The translations under genes and the position numbers were made by a program. Below the pieces are notes generated by a model. The model was not told where the DNA came from. It searched no databases and saw only the letters and a program-made list of their open reading frames with translations. A DNA stretch of 64,000 nucleotides, from assembly GCF_964355755.1 (NCBI RefSeq), contig NC_092675.1, forward strand, positions 19,358,912-19,422,911, given 5' to 3'. Shown one piece after another: positions 51,301 to 62,461 of this stretch; positions within the stretch are counted from its first letter, which is position 1, and each line of letters begins with the position of its first letter. The stretch is from Antedon mediterranea (lineage: Eukaryota; Echinodermata; Crinoidea; Comatulida; Antedonidae).

Positions 51301-54300
51301 ACATTACATCCTTACCCAGATTAACTAACTTTCCTTCGATATTTCTACATATTAGAATATTAGATTATAAGAACGTTCCAATAAAAATTTGTCTTATTTA
51401 AAAAAATCTTGTGGAAAATGCTGTGCATAGGGTTACTGTTTGAAATTTCGTAAAGCCTTGTCTACAGTACACTCAAAATTTATATGATGTGCCCATATAT
51501 GGACATGATGATGTCATATCGCTACCATATTTGGGAATATCACTACCATATTTGGGCACATCACACTTTTTTTGTCAAACTAGTTTGATAGTATAGACAG
51601 AGCTTAAGATGGTTTTCGTAGCATGAAAATTGTGTAGGTAAACATGGCGCCAGTGAATTAATAATTGTTCATTAAATGTTTAGCTCAAGGCGTGGTGCAT
51701 CAGACTTGCAGACAGCCATCCAGGGCGTGGTTGTACCAATATTTTGCAGTGCTCTTTTATGTATTGATCAAATGGATGATGAAAAACGAGATAGGGTTGA
51801 AAAGGTATTGTCAAAATTGTTATTAACCACCAATATAATATAAAATGATTAGCCTAAAATTGTAATAAGATATCTATTTACTATCTATTTGAAATAATTT
51901 GGTTTATTATTATCTGTATAATTAATTAAATTTAGTAGAATCTTGTGATAATTTTTTATTTATTTATTTTTTTATTATTTATTCGACTTCTCACTAACTC
52001 AGTTAGTGAAGGATCTGGACCAACAGGTGGTAATCACCTCTAAAACGGTCCGGTCCCAATTTGCACAGTGGCTGTGTGTGACAGTGGCTGTGTTTGTGTG
52101 GACTAGTACACCGGAGTAACCCCCTACTCGTCTCGAAAGATGTACTAGGTTCTTTAAAGTGCGCATGAGCTATGTGTACACTGGACCTACGGTTTATAGT
52201 CCTTATCCGAGAAGACTCGTTCTACCACCAGAACCATGGAGCGAGTGAGCCTCGAACCTTTGCCGATGTTATGGCTACGTAATTACGGTTCCACTGTCTT
52301 AACCGCTCGGCCACTCACTCGCCTTATATGGTCATATGAAATTAATGTTTATGAGTTGAATGTAGAGAATATTGGACTGTCTATTTCACTTCATTGAATA
52401 TAACAGTCACTCTTTTAAATTACTATGTACATACTATCCTGCAGTATTATTGAATTTTTGTACTAGTTTGAAATAACAATGATCAAATAATTGTTTTTCT
52501 TTGTTTCAGGTTCTTAAGTTGTGGGAAACTAACAGTTATTTTAACAATGATACCATTGAACAACTTAAAAACCCTATAGTCTCAATGAACAATTTCCAGG
52601 TAAGTTCTTTGTAAAATGTATTGTGCAATATTTATGGTGTGTTTTGTGGTACTACTGTAAAAGGAATGTCATTTTCTGTTTAATTAAACGAAGTGTTTAA
52701 TGCAAGAACAGAAGTGTCCATCAAAAATGTTGTTTTTTTACACACAGTAATTACAACCCATAGCATTGATAATTCTAGTTTCTCTAATTGCCCCAAAATA
52801 TCATAATGACTTTATTAGATTGTCTTGCTTGATGTGAGATTAAAGTATGGGTAATCTTTATACAGCCAATCAAATGGCGGCAAAAACATGACATACTAAA
52901 TGTATTGACTTCAGACTTAATTATCCATATGGAACTAAACAGTCATGCTTGTCACATTATGTGTTTATGTAGTTGACTCATGGAGGAATCCAAGGTTGAC
53001 TGTATGAGTTGTTGAGGAGATTGGTACATTACTCTGGTTTTTTTTAAAGCTTAATTATAAAAGATTTCTTGCTTTTTACTAGGCAAAAATGATGCAGGAG
53101 AACCAGGCGTCTGTACAGCAGATACAGCAACAGATTGAGGCTAGAATTCAGCAGTTACAGAAGCAACATTCAGACTTTGTCTCTCACTTGAAGCAACAGC
53201 TTGAGATCAATAAACAACAACAGCAACATAATATGCAAGCAAAACAGTTACAAATAGCACAAGGTACAGTATGTGGACTATTTATAATACAAGGGTTTTT
53301 TTAACAGTGAACCCCTTTGGACACCCCCATTCAGGGGAAACTCCTATTAGGGCACTTTCCTACAAAATGAACGAGATGAAATGTATTTTAACTGTATAGA
53401 ACACCTCTATTCAGGGTACACCTCTATTTGGGCGAAACTTTGTTGGGTCCAATTTAATAAGAGTTCTCCTGTATTCTACCTAGTCAGTGTTATTTGAATT
53501 TGAGTCATCTATTTCTTTCTTTAAATGTGATAGCAATGTAATCACAAGTGGATCACTTGTGATTAAAATAAAAAATAAATAAAAAATACAGTGTTCAAAT
53601 TGTCAACATTTTTAATGTGTAACTGTAGTCATTTAATATGTCATTATCAAGCATAGCTAAATGACATTTTCTTTATTTCTGGAAAAATATTGTACTACCT
53701 CTACAGTAACAGTACAAACAAATAAACTAATATTAAAGAAAAAAAACAATATTTTCAATTACATTACAGAAGGAAACACTAACACATCCACCCTGTATCT
53801 TTCAACTAGTGTTTGTGTACATTTAAACGCAAATCCATCTATAGGCCAAGATGATGACGATGCCTAATCAGACAATACTATCAAATTTTAATTTGACAGT
53901 AATTTAATTCATTCCTTTGTTTTTATTAGCTATTGGTATTAACCTACCTAGTACAACTATGCCAGGTAGCAATGCAGGCTCAACACACCCTACAACTGCT
54001 GGTCAAGATAATCAAAAAGGTAAACTTTACAGTTAACACTCACTGAAATGCATGTACCACCATGTTTAGGGAATATTTTCTCGCTAGACGTAACCATGAT
54101 GATGTTTTATCCTATAGCTTTTGTGACAACTGTAATATCATTATATATGTCTGCACCTATGTATACAATATAAAATTCATCATTTTTTAATGGATTACAA
54201 AACATTATTGTTTGAGAAACATTTAAGAAACACTTAAACTCACTTACTCACTTTTATTGCTATGATTTAGTTGTTTTTGTGATTAGTAAAGTAGGTTTGT

Positions 54301-57300
54301 CCCGAGAAGAAGATTTTAGGCTGCGAAAATAAAAAGTTTGCAGAATGCTGATTTATAATACAGTATTTTCAATTTATTACAGTGGTTGATATACAAAACA
54401 AAATATCTTTATTTATTCCTCATTATTCCTAATAATGTGTTTATTACATGGTTAAAGTATAAAAAATATTACAATCACAACATATATTTTATTTATTAGG
54501 ACCAAATTTGCCAAACTTTGATCCATCAGTACCTCCACCTGGCTTCCCTGTGGCACAGTTTCCACCCAATCAAGGTAAGATTAGCACTATATTCTAATTC
54601 CATGCAGTTTTTTCAATTTCTCTTCAGAAATAAGTTAAGGTTTAATACAGTATATTATCTTGACCTATGAATATAACTTCTTATTATGCTAAACCTTAAG
54701 ATTATGTAATATATGTAAAACATTTAATATTATAAAACTAATGAATATTTATCAGTGCGATAGTAAAAATAATTTTATGAGGTGAAAGATGAAATTCTAT
54801 GTTGATACCAAATAAAATTTACACACCAGATTCCTGGTGATGACATTGTATCTTTCATGATGGCATGTATTTCATTTTTAAGAATTCAGTATAAAAAATA
54901 AAGTATTGTAATAAGGCTATATACAGAGGTTTGAAAAATTTTACTTCTAGGTCCTCCACCCAGTCACCCTCCACCCAGTCATCCTCCACCCAGTCATCCT
55001 CCACCCAGTCATCCTCCACCCCCATTCAATCCCCATGTACCTCCTCCAAACTTCAGTGTACCACCACCAGGCTATACTCCTGATATGGCTGGCCAGGCTA
55101 TGATTCAACCTCCAAGTATGCCTACTAATGATGCAAGTTTAATGCCAACTGCACCATACTATGATCTGCCAGCTGGATTAATGGCACCGCTTGTCAGGGT
55201 AGGTTTATTATTTTTGTTTTTAGAGAAATAGTGTGGGTTTTGTAATTACACCAAATAAATACTATGTTGCATAAGCTATTTGATTTTTGCAAATTACTAT
55301 ACCCACAGTGTAATAAGTCAATTCCTAATCCATTAAGGATCTTTAATACATGAAAAAGTTTCCTCTAGCTGGATGTGATACTGTAACCTCTAAAGGTCAA
55401 GAAGATCTTGATCTACAACTCATTAAAATATTATATATACACACTTAATAAGTCAATAATAATTATCTTTAGTTATTGAGGAAGACAAGTTTTTAAGTAG
55501 CTTTTTATTACAAGTACCTCTGCTCTTTCGCGCTATGTGGAGAATTTGATGATACTTGGACGTGGTTTAGTTTAGTACGCGATTTGTTCTGTTCAACTTT
55601 CGCCCAAGGCGGTGTGTGCGGTCCTAACCGATCAGTTCAATGTCGTCGCAAATACGAGATGATATGATATCTAGGGCTATCTTATCAATGTTTCACGATT
55701 TTCTGTCTCGGGTATGACGTGTATTAGTAGGCAATTAGGTCTACTATATTGCTCAATGGCATCGACTTTTTCAAGTAAGCTGTTATGCTCTATCGTCAGC
55801 CTATTGTTTTTTTCTTGTAGTGATGTAATGTCACTGGCTATTGTCTCGTTGTCAAGGGAAACGCTGCTGTAAATATTTTGACTGACCTGGTCAAGTATGG
55901 CGTCACCTATTGATTTTATTACACATTCGTTTCCACATATGGATGCTATAATTTTATCCATAAGATTAGAAGATAGGATATGCCTACTTATGGTCGTAGC
56001 TACAATACTTACGAGTTCCTTATCGTCTGAAAGGAGGAGCTCAATATCTCGCATTGTTGATGTGTTCGTTGTCCGTAGGCCTTGTTTGTGTTGTTCCGAG
56101 GCGCCTGTCGTTATTTGTATACCGGTTGGCTCAGCGGGCTGTTTGACATCCATCGTTGATCACGCCTGGGTTGCCAGTAGGCTCCTACATAATTTCGGTT
56201 GATTTCCCGATCGATCGTTTAGATTTAGTACTCGGTCTAGTTGACGTCATGTTTTAAAAATATTAATGTATAATACTTGTTGTAAAGTTGGATGCCGTAA
56301 TGTGTGATTATAGAGCAATTCAAGGAAATTTTGTGTGCGATTACAACATTCGCTGTTTAGCTAAAAATTATATATATATATATAAAATTATACATAATAA
56401 TAAAAAAATACAAAATTGTATATACATAATTGTTTTTATTTAGTTTACATTAGTAAGGATATTCTTCTTATATTGCAGCTTGAAGACACAAACTATGAAC
56501 CATTGGATCCAGACCAGATACGTCTGCCACCTCCCCAACCTCCATCAGAGAGACTACTGGCAGCAGTTGAGATGTTTTATGCTCCACCTTCAAGGGAGTG
56601 TCCAAGAAACATGTAAATATGTTTTTTTAAATACACATATTTTGATTTTGAATTAAAATCTATATACTACAGTATAAGAGGAAGAAATGTTGTATAGTAT
56701 TATACAAATATTGGCTATTGCACACATCTACAATTGTGTACAAGCCACTACTCATAAGGGAGTATTTGTTTTCAATTGGAGTCATCATCATTATGTCATT
56801 CTTTACTGTATAGTGATGGTTGGGAAGCAAATGGTCTGTTTGAGTTTTTCAAAGCAAAACAGAAACATGGGAAAGTAAAGAAAGAAGAACCAGAACCACA
56901 GCCAGCACCTTCACCAGCACCACCAACACCAGAAGTAACACACAAAAGATTCCGTTCTAAGTCACCTTCACCACGAAGAAGGTCACTATCACCCCCCAGA
57001 CGAAGGTAAGTCAATTTATTTACTAATTTATTGCTTTATTTTGTGAGAATTTTAATTCTGTTGAGTATGAGTTGCTGGTTTATTATCTGACTTGATTACT
57101 TTTGATCCATAGAACAACCTATCAACTATTTCAGAAAACAACTTCCTTATCTATATTTACATAATGAATAAACAGAAAGCAATATAGAGAACACATTAAG
57201 ATAATGATTTTACCCATCTAGCATACATGCTAATTTGGGAAATTTTAAAGAAAAGTATGTACTGTACTGTTACAATTCACAGGTTAATTTTGAAAAATCG

Positions 57301-59101
57301 CAACTCTCAACCTTATAATACAAATTAGCAATATACACACAAAAAAATTAGTGTGAATATTAAATTCTTGTTTAAAAAAAAAGTTTAAAAACTAATTATA
57401 TATAACTTTAAGTACTGTGTAATAATAATAACAATATATGTTTACTTAAAACTATTATTCTAGGTCAAGGTCGCAAACACCTCCCAGACGTAGAGCTACT
57501 TCACGTTCACCATCACCGCCATACCAGCGGCGGTCCATATCGCCTCCCTACAAACGACGCTCTGCATCTCCTCCTTACAAAAGGGCTTCTGCATCTCCTC
57601 CTTACAAAAGGGCTTCTGCATCGCCTCCTTATCAAAAACGTTCAGTATCTAGATCCCCACCCCCGTCTCATAGAAGGAAAGCACGTTCAAGATCACGTTC
57701 ACCAGTATACAGACGGCGTTCACAATCACCACAATATCAACGTGCAGTTAGGTCAAGGTCAAGAACACCACCACCAAGGAGGAGAAGATCTCGATCTCCC
57801 ACGCCCGAAAATGTTGGATTGTAAGTATTTTTGTACTAGATTAAAGATGAGTAAAATGTTTACTGATGTGTCCTCTAAATTAAATATTTCCCTTAGTATA
57901 TCTAAGTATGTAATACGTAAAGGAACCCATAGAAAAAACTCCTACAATTTGTCTCCAAAATAAAGTTATTCATTATTCGTAGACAGTAATGTGGATTATT
58001 GTTTTTTCTTTTCAGCCATTCTTTCTATGAAACTGCGAGTGCGGACTCAATGTTAGGAAATGAAAATAAAGGACATCAACTACTAAAGAAAATGGGTTAG
58101 GCCAACAACTAATTGTAACCTACTCACATACACATACTTTAGAAATATAGTTTTAACTTTAATTTAAAGAGGAATATACGATGTAACCTTATTTAGGCAA
58201 CTTAAGCAAAATATATATGTTTTTATAAAAAGTTAATTAAATTTGTACTTTTAATAAGTTGGGTTTTTCCTTCACAATTTCCATAAACACTTTTATTAGT
58301 ATTTTAAACATTTTTCTTTGATATTAGGTTGGGGTGGACAAGGTCTTGGTGCCAGAGAGCAGGGAATAGTTGACCCCATTTCTGGTGGAGAGGTTCGAGG
58401 CAAGATGGATATGTATAAAGGTGTCGGAAATGCGGTTAATGATCCATTCGAAAGTTTTAGGAAAAATAAAAGTCATTCATTTATCAGTCGTATGAAGGCA
58501 AGGGATGAAGAAAAGAAAGGTTAGTTTAAGTTATACTTACACATTTTAGTATTTAATTTATTGAACTTTCGTCATGAGCTAGTTAGGCATATTTACCATC
58601 ACTTCCACTGCATGAGCTAGGCTAGTTAGGCATATTTACCATCACTTCCACTGCATGAGCTAGGCTAGTTAGGCATATTTACCATCACTTCCACTGCATG
58701 AGCTAGGCTAGTTAGGCATATTTACCATCACTTCCACTGCATGAGCTAGGCTAGTTAGGCATATTTACCATCACTTCCACTGCATGAGCTAGGCTAGTTA
58801 GGCATATTTACCATCACTTCCACTGCATGAGCTAGGCTAGTTAGGCATATTTACCATCACTTCCACTGCATGAGCTAGGCTAGTTAGGCATATTTACCAT
58901 CACTTCCACTGCATGAGCTAGGCTAGTTAGGCATATTTACCATCACTTCCACTGCATGGAGGAGGTTTGTTCGAACCCTCGTTAATAGCAATGTATGATT
59001 TTACAATAAGTGCTTGTTTAATTTTATAATAAATAAAAAATCAACTTTCTACTGTTTGTATTTTAGCAACAAAGCGTGAAATTGCAGAATCAACCAAATG
59101 A
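48367..59101 (+). CDS. CHERP: CHERP, U2 snRNP-associated splicing factor
   Basis: Seventeen exons: 48367-48394, 49050-49220, 49756-50477, 50577-50714, 51081-51232, 51684-51804, 52510-52599, 53083-53263, 53930-54019, 54500-54574, 54951-55198, 56479-56612, 56814-57005, 57464-57820, 58016-58095, 58328-58519, 59067-59101. All are GT-AG and in phase; the product is 1001 aa (human 916). Order: SURP domain (about 13-61), Gln/Pro/His-rich linker (68-300), CID (about 328-460, LHLIYLINDV near its middle), coiled Gln-rich segment (475-534), Pro-rich segment, the conserved PYYDLPAGLMAPLVRLED block (about 655-675), RS-rich region (about 760-895) and G-patch (about 918-955, MGWGGQGLGAREQGI). CHERP works with the SF3b/U2 complex in alternative splicing; the older calcium-store name reflects early work. 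The C-terminal RMKARDE block is intact. Confidence 0.95.
48476..48491. repeat. perfect 16-bp palindrome in CHERP intron 1
   Basis: CTACCCGGCCGGGTAG is its own reverse complement and is strikingly GC-rich for this window. Confidence 0.9.
49960..50165 (+). repeat. in-exon repeat encoding PHPQQGMQQPP-type units
   Basis: Within CHERP exon 3, CCACATCCCCAGCAAGGAAT plus GCAACAACC-like units recur about six times, in frame. It is coding and varies in unit length. Confidence 0.85.
51451..51606. mobile_element. MITE, GTCTACACTATCAAAC family, copy 3
   Basis: Starts TAAAGCCTTGTCTACAGTAC and ends TTTGATAGTATAGACAGAGC plus TTA. The interior repeats TCACTACCATATTTGGG. It lies in CHERP intron 5. Confidence 0.85.
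51953..52322 (-). mobile_element. tRNA-derived SINE, copy 2 (fuller copy)
   Basis: On the - strand the A box TGGCCGAGCGG (52313-52303) and B box GGTTCGAGGCT (52258-52248) match copy 1 exactly. The body continues ~250 bp and ends in an (AAATA)n-like tail at 51982-51953. It is inserted antisense in CHERP intron 6 (51805-52509). No coding effect is expected. Confidence 0.88.
54952..55012 (+). repeat. 15-bp in-frame repeat (PPPSH) in CHERP exon 11
   Basis: Four copies of CCTCCACCCAGTCAT (the first with CAC) encode PPPSH repeats at about residues 591-610. Confidence 0.95.
55510..56240 (-). mobile_element. LINE ORF1 relic in CHERP intron 11
   Basis: A - strand ORF (56153-55677, 158 codons) has a coiled-coil-like segment followed by VDAIEQYSRPNCLLIHVIPE, a signature of ORF1 proteins of CR1/Jockey-type LINEs. 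After a shift in frame near 55690 the similarity continues (KIALDI..., DRTH, PRPSIIKFST) to about 55510, interrupted by several stop codons. It is therefore a broken gene. The end points are approximate; no ORF2 follows before exon 12 on either side. Confidence 0.65.
57560..57640 (+). repeat. 27-bp in-frame repeat (ASPPYKR) in CHERP exon 14
   Basis: TCTCCTCCTTACAAAAGGGC plus TTCTGCA is repeated, giving successive SASPPYKR units in the RS-rich region, with diverged copies either side. Confidence 0.85.
58573..58954. repeat. 43-bp tandem array in CHERP intron 16
   Basis: One 38-bp unit (58573-58610, lacking AGGCT) is followed by eight units of exactly 43 bp (58611-58954) with no differences that I can see. 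The unit starts CATGAGCTAGGCTAGTTAGG. The end of the array runs into a B-box-like GTTCGAACCC at 58969-58978. It is not a CRISPR array because there are no spacers. Confidence 0.95.
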
Positions 59102-59442
59102 AACTGGACAGAGAACAGGCTTTGTTAATGTTAAACATCTTTATTTTCTGAAACAGTGACTTCGGTGGTGATCTGTGATAGCACATAGTGTATTTTATAA
59201 TGTACAAAACAGTGAGACAAATTGATACCACAAACCAATGTCACAACATTCTAGTTTCAGTAAAACCAAGATTGTACAAATAACATACAAATATGTATGT
59301 ATATTTTGGATGTATATGTGAAAGCTGATTTCTCTTCTCAGTACTGTTATATTTTTATTTGTAAAGTGAATTCGAATTCTAGAATTTTTGAAAATGGAGT
59401 TGGAAATGCAGTCTTGTAAGTCTAACAGTACCGCATTTATTA

Positions 59443-59448
59443 AATAAA
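59443..59448 (+). terminator. poly(A) signal of CHERP
   Basis: AATAAA lies about 340 bp after the stop codon. A further AATAAA near 59495 is an alternative. Confidence 0.6.
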
Positions 59449-60081
59449 ACACAATTGATTTTTCACATTTTTAATTGAAATTTTCATTTGAAAAATAAAA
59501 CCCAATCTATGATATTTTTTGTTTAGTTTATTAAGAACACAACAGAAGGTGGTTCATTGTTGTTGTTGACGTCTGGGGCGCTTATGTCTTTCACTGCATC
59601 TATTTAAATAGATACCGCAAAGCAGTGACATTTTAGTCTTTTTTAGTTAAAAAACAAATCCTTACTATTCAGTAATTAATATTTACTATAAATTACATTG
59701 ATTTGTAGAAAAATGTGGAACTTGTGTTCATTTGTGTCTGTATGTAAAATTATGCACAAGATTTCTTTTATTCTAAATCCGGCTTATGTAAAAAAAAAAC
59801 AATTTTAATCTTCAATACCTCACTCAAGCAAATGATTGATATAATGTATGTTATTTATTTATTTATCTATATATATTTGACCAAAAAAAAAGATATTCAC
59901 AACACATTATACACAAATCTCATCAGAGTCAAAGGGACAAAGATCAGATTCAAATAGAATCGTCATTCTTCTATAAGAGCAGCAATAGAAAATTCTCCAT
60001 TTCCACTTAACAAGAAATTATTAAATAATGTCTTCGTATTCGTCTTTCTGGTTCGTCATCGTTCATATATCCCTTTTCGTA
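59449..60081. other. gene-free DNA
   Basis: AT-rich sequence between CHERP and the MITE cluster. Nothing was recognised. Confidence 0.5.
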
Positions 60082-60264
60082 AAGCTTGTTTCCCACTAGC
60101 GACGCAACGTAAGAAAATGCCCTTCCAATAATTGTGTTAGTTGCACCCCGCCTGCGTGAAATCAAACCTACGATGTTTGCAGCACTATTCCGTCGTCGGA
60201 TCCCACTTGTGATTACGCAATACGTCGTTGCGTTACGTTGCATCTCTAGTGGGAACCACGCTTT
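60082..60264 (-). mobile_element. foldback MITE, GGTTCCCACTAG family, type B
   Basis: Ends AAGCTTGTTTCCCACTAGCG and CTAGTGGGAACCACGCTT form an inverted pair. The interior (TTTGCAGCACTATTCCGTCG, CACTTGTGATTACGCAATAC) differs from type A. This is the most complete type B copy and serves as reference for the broken ones to the right. The ORF at 60007-60270 is an artefact. Confidence 0.85.
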
Positions 60265-60312
60265 AAACACATTACAATCATTCCAATAACTAAAGCAGGT
60301 AGTATCATGTCT

Positions 60313-60445
60313 AAAGCGTGGTTCCCACTAGACGCAGCGACGTGTCGACGCAAAGTGCTGTATTGCGTAATCACAAGTGGGAACCGACGACGGAATAGTG
60401 CTGCAAACATCACGCAGACAATTTGATTTCACGCAGACAATTATT
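60313..60445 (+). mobile_element. type B MITE, cut short by the next MITE
   Basis: Starts AAAGCGTGGTTCCCACTAGA and follows the type B reference (reverse orientation) with a ~16-bp internal gap, up to ACAATTATT. There a type A element begins and the right end is missing. Confidence 0.8.
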
Positions 60446-60622
60446 AAGCTTGGTTCCCACTAGAACGTAACGCAAGGACGTAAACGCAACGCAAGCGTTT
60501 TAACCAATGACAAGCGAAGTTATAGACAGCAATCACAAGCGAATAAGCCATCGGTTGTGATTGGTCAATTCACTTGCGTTGCGTTACGTCCTTGTGTTGC
60601 GTCGCTAGTGGGAACCACGCTT
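60446..60622. mobile_element. foldback MITE, type A
   Basis: Complete element from AAGCTTGGTTCCCACTAGAA to CTAGTGGGAACCACGCTT. It is flanked by type B sequence on both sides. TTAA reads at both edges, which could be a target duplication or chance. Confidence 0.85.
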
Positions 60623-60723
60623 AACGCAGCGACGTATCGACGCAAAGTGCTGCATTGTGTAATCACAAGTGGGAACCGACGATGCAACAGTGCTGCAAAC
60701 ATCGTAGGTTTGATTTCATGCAG
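60623..60723 (+). mobile_element. left half of a type B MITE split by a LINE fragment
   Basis: ACGCAGCGACGTATCGACGC through ATCGTAGGTTTGATTTCATG plus CAG follows the type B reference and then stops at the LINE sequence. Its own left terminal repeat is replaced by the end of the type A element. Confidence 0.75.
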
Positions 60724-61970
60724 ACTTTGACCTTAATCCACTGCTTTTAAACAGGTTGTTAACTTTTCCACTCGTGGTAGGTCTTGTCTAGATAAAGTTG
60801 TTCTTAGTAGGCCTACGCCTGATGTTTATCAGACTCCAGTTAAACTCGCACCCTTAGCATGTAGCGATCATTCAAGTATTCTCTTGAAACCTAAGGTTAA
60901 TAAAGTTAAGAATCGGGTTAAACCAAAAAAAAAATTACTTCGTCCGATTAAAGATTCTTCCGTACGTGTGTTTGGTCAAATTATTACTCAGTTAAATTGG
61001 AGTAATGCTATTTCAAATTCTGATCCTGAAAAGGCTGCTGTCGAGTTGGGTGATATTTTGCAGACAAATTTTAGAAATTGCTTTCCTATCGTGGTATCAC
61101 ATTTAAAAGAGGATGACAAGCCATGGTTTAATGTTGGTATAAAGAAATTGATTCGCAAACGACATAATGCTTATAGACTAGGAAAAGACGCAGAATTCCG
61201 CTTCTATAGAAATGAGGTTCGCAATAAAATCAGATCGGCCAAGGCCGAATTTTATTCAAAATCAATCGCTGCCTTAAGAAATAATGAGCCACGCAAATGG
61301 CACAAAAAGATCCAAACAATTACTGGAAAAGCAAAGCCTAAATTTAACACAATCGTATTAAACTGTGATTTACCAGTACATGATGTTGTAAGAGACCTGA
61401 ATATTCATTTTTCCAGAATATGCTCTCAACTTCCTGCTCTAGACTTGGAGAATTTACCAGCATTTCTCCCATCTCTGAGTCCACCAGTTATCTATCCTGG
61501 TGAGGTATACAGACGTCTGTTGAAGATTAAGGTTAATAAGTCTAGTCATCCCGATGACATTCCTTCTCGGTTAATTAGGGATTTCGCCGTTGAGTTAGCG
61601 CCTCCTTTGACAGAGATATTTAATCTCTGTCTTAAGTCGCATGTTTTTCCTAGTGTGTGGAAACGTGCAGCTATTACGCCTATTCCTAAGTCCTCTAAAG
61701 CCTGTAGCCCAGATGAATACCGACCAATATCCATTACACCTTTATTTGGTCGTATTTTTGAGAGTTTTATTGCTGAGTGGATATCTAAAGATTTTCAACC
61801 CCATTTGGACCCTCAACAATTTGGAAACTCTAAAGGTTGCTCAACTACACATTACTTGGTTGACCTAATGTAACAGGATTCTGTCAGGTACGTATGCCTC
61901 GATTTGTACAGTTGATTTTAGTAAGGCATTCGACCGAATTAATCACACTACCTTAAAAAAAACTGGGGAA
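60724..61970 (+). mobile_element. LINE fragment: endonuclease tail and start of reverse transcriptase
   Basis: The sequence opens inside the C-terminal part of an apurinic-type endonuclease (ACSDHSSIL carries the SDH motif near 60857-60880). It runs through a 329-codon frame (60884-61873) containing the start of the RT domain (KRAAITPIPK, DEYRPISITPLFGRIFE). After a stop at 61871 the next frame has TVDFSKAFDRINH, RT motif A. The rest of RT, including the YxDD box, is absent, and the start of the endonuclease is also missing. Frameshifts near 60760 and 61873 show it is dead. It belongs to the CR1/Jockey-type LINEs. Confidence 0.8.
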
Positions 61971-62028
61971 AACACAATTATTAGATAGGGCATTTCCTTA
62001 CATTGCGTTACGTTGCGTCGCTAGTGGA
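61971..62028 (+). mobile_element. right half of the split type B MITE
   Basis: AACACAATTATTAGATAGGG and CATTTCCTTAC...TTGCGTCGCTAGTGG match the right end of the type B reference (reverse complement of 60082-60140), resuming 1.25 kb after the left half stops. Confidence 0.75.
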
Positions 62029-62280
62029 TATCAACTGACGCAACGTATTTTTTTCTAGATATGTTTTTGAACATGCTCAGAATGAATTTCTGACTGTTTG
62101 GATTGCTTGTGTGCGTTATAAAAAGGTACAAAAGGCCACACTGTGTTCGTGGAAAGCCCCGTCATATGGTTCATATGTCCATAATTATTGCATTTTGCCG
62201 GGGATTCCCCATCACTTAAGTATTTCCGTAGTACCGTATTTATCTTCGTTTCGTCCGTATATTGGGCCGAATTTCCGTAA

Positions 62281-62461
62281 AAGCTTGGTTCCCACTAGAA
62301 CGTAACGCAAGGACGCAAACGCAACGCAAGCGTTTTAACCAATGACAAGCGAAGTTATAGACAGTTAGCAATCACAAGCGAATAAGCCATCGCTTTGTGA
62401 TTGGTCAATTCACTTGCGTTGCGTTACGTCCTTGTGTTGCGTCGCTAGTGGGAACCACGCT
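62281..62461. mobile_element. foldback MITE, type A
   Basis: Complete copy from AAGCTTGGTTCCCACTAGAA to CTAGTGGGAACCACGC, about 95% like 60446-60622 by eye. It includes a 4-bp GTTA addition in the centre. Confidence 0.88.

Noticed and set aside
58573-58954. Regular direct repeats that could suggest a CRISPR array
   Set aside because: Units abut with no spacers, and the array lies in an intron of an animal gene.
60007-60270. 87-codon - strand ORF at 60 kb
   Set aside because: It spans a type B foldback MITE and has no protein family signal.
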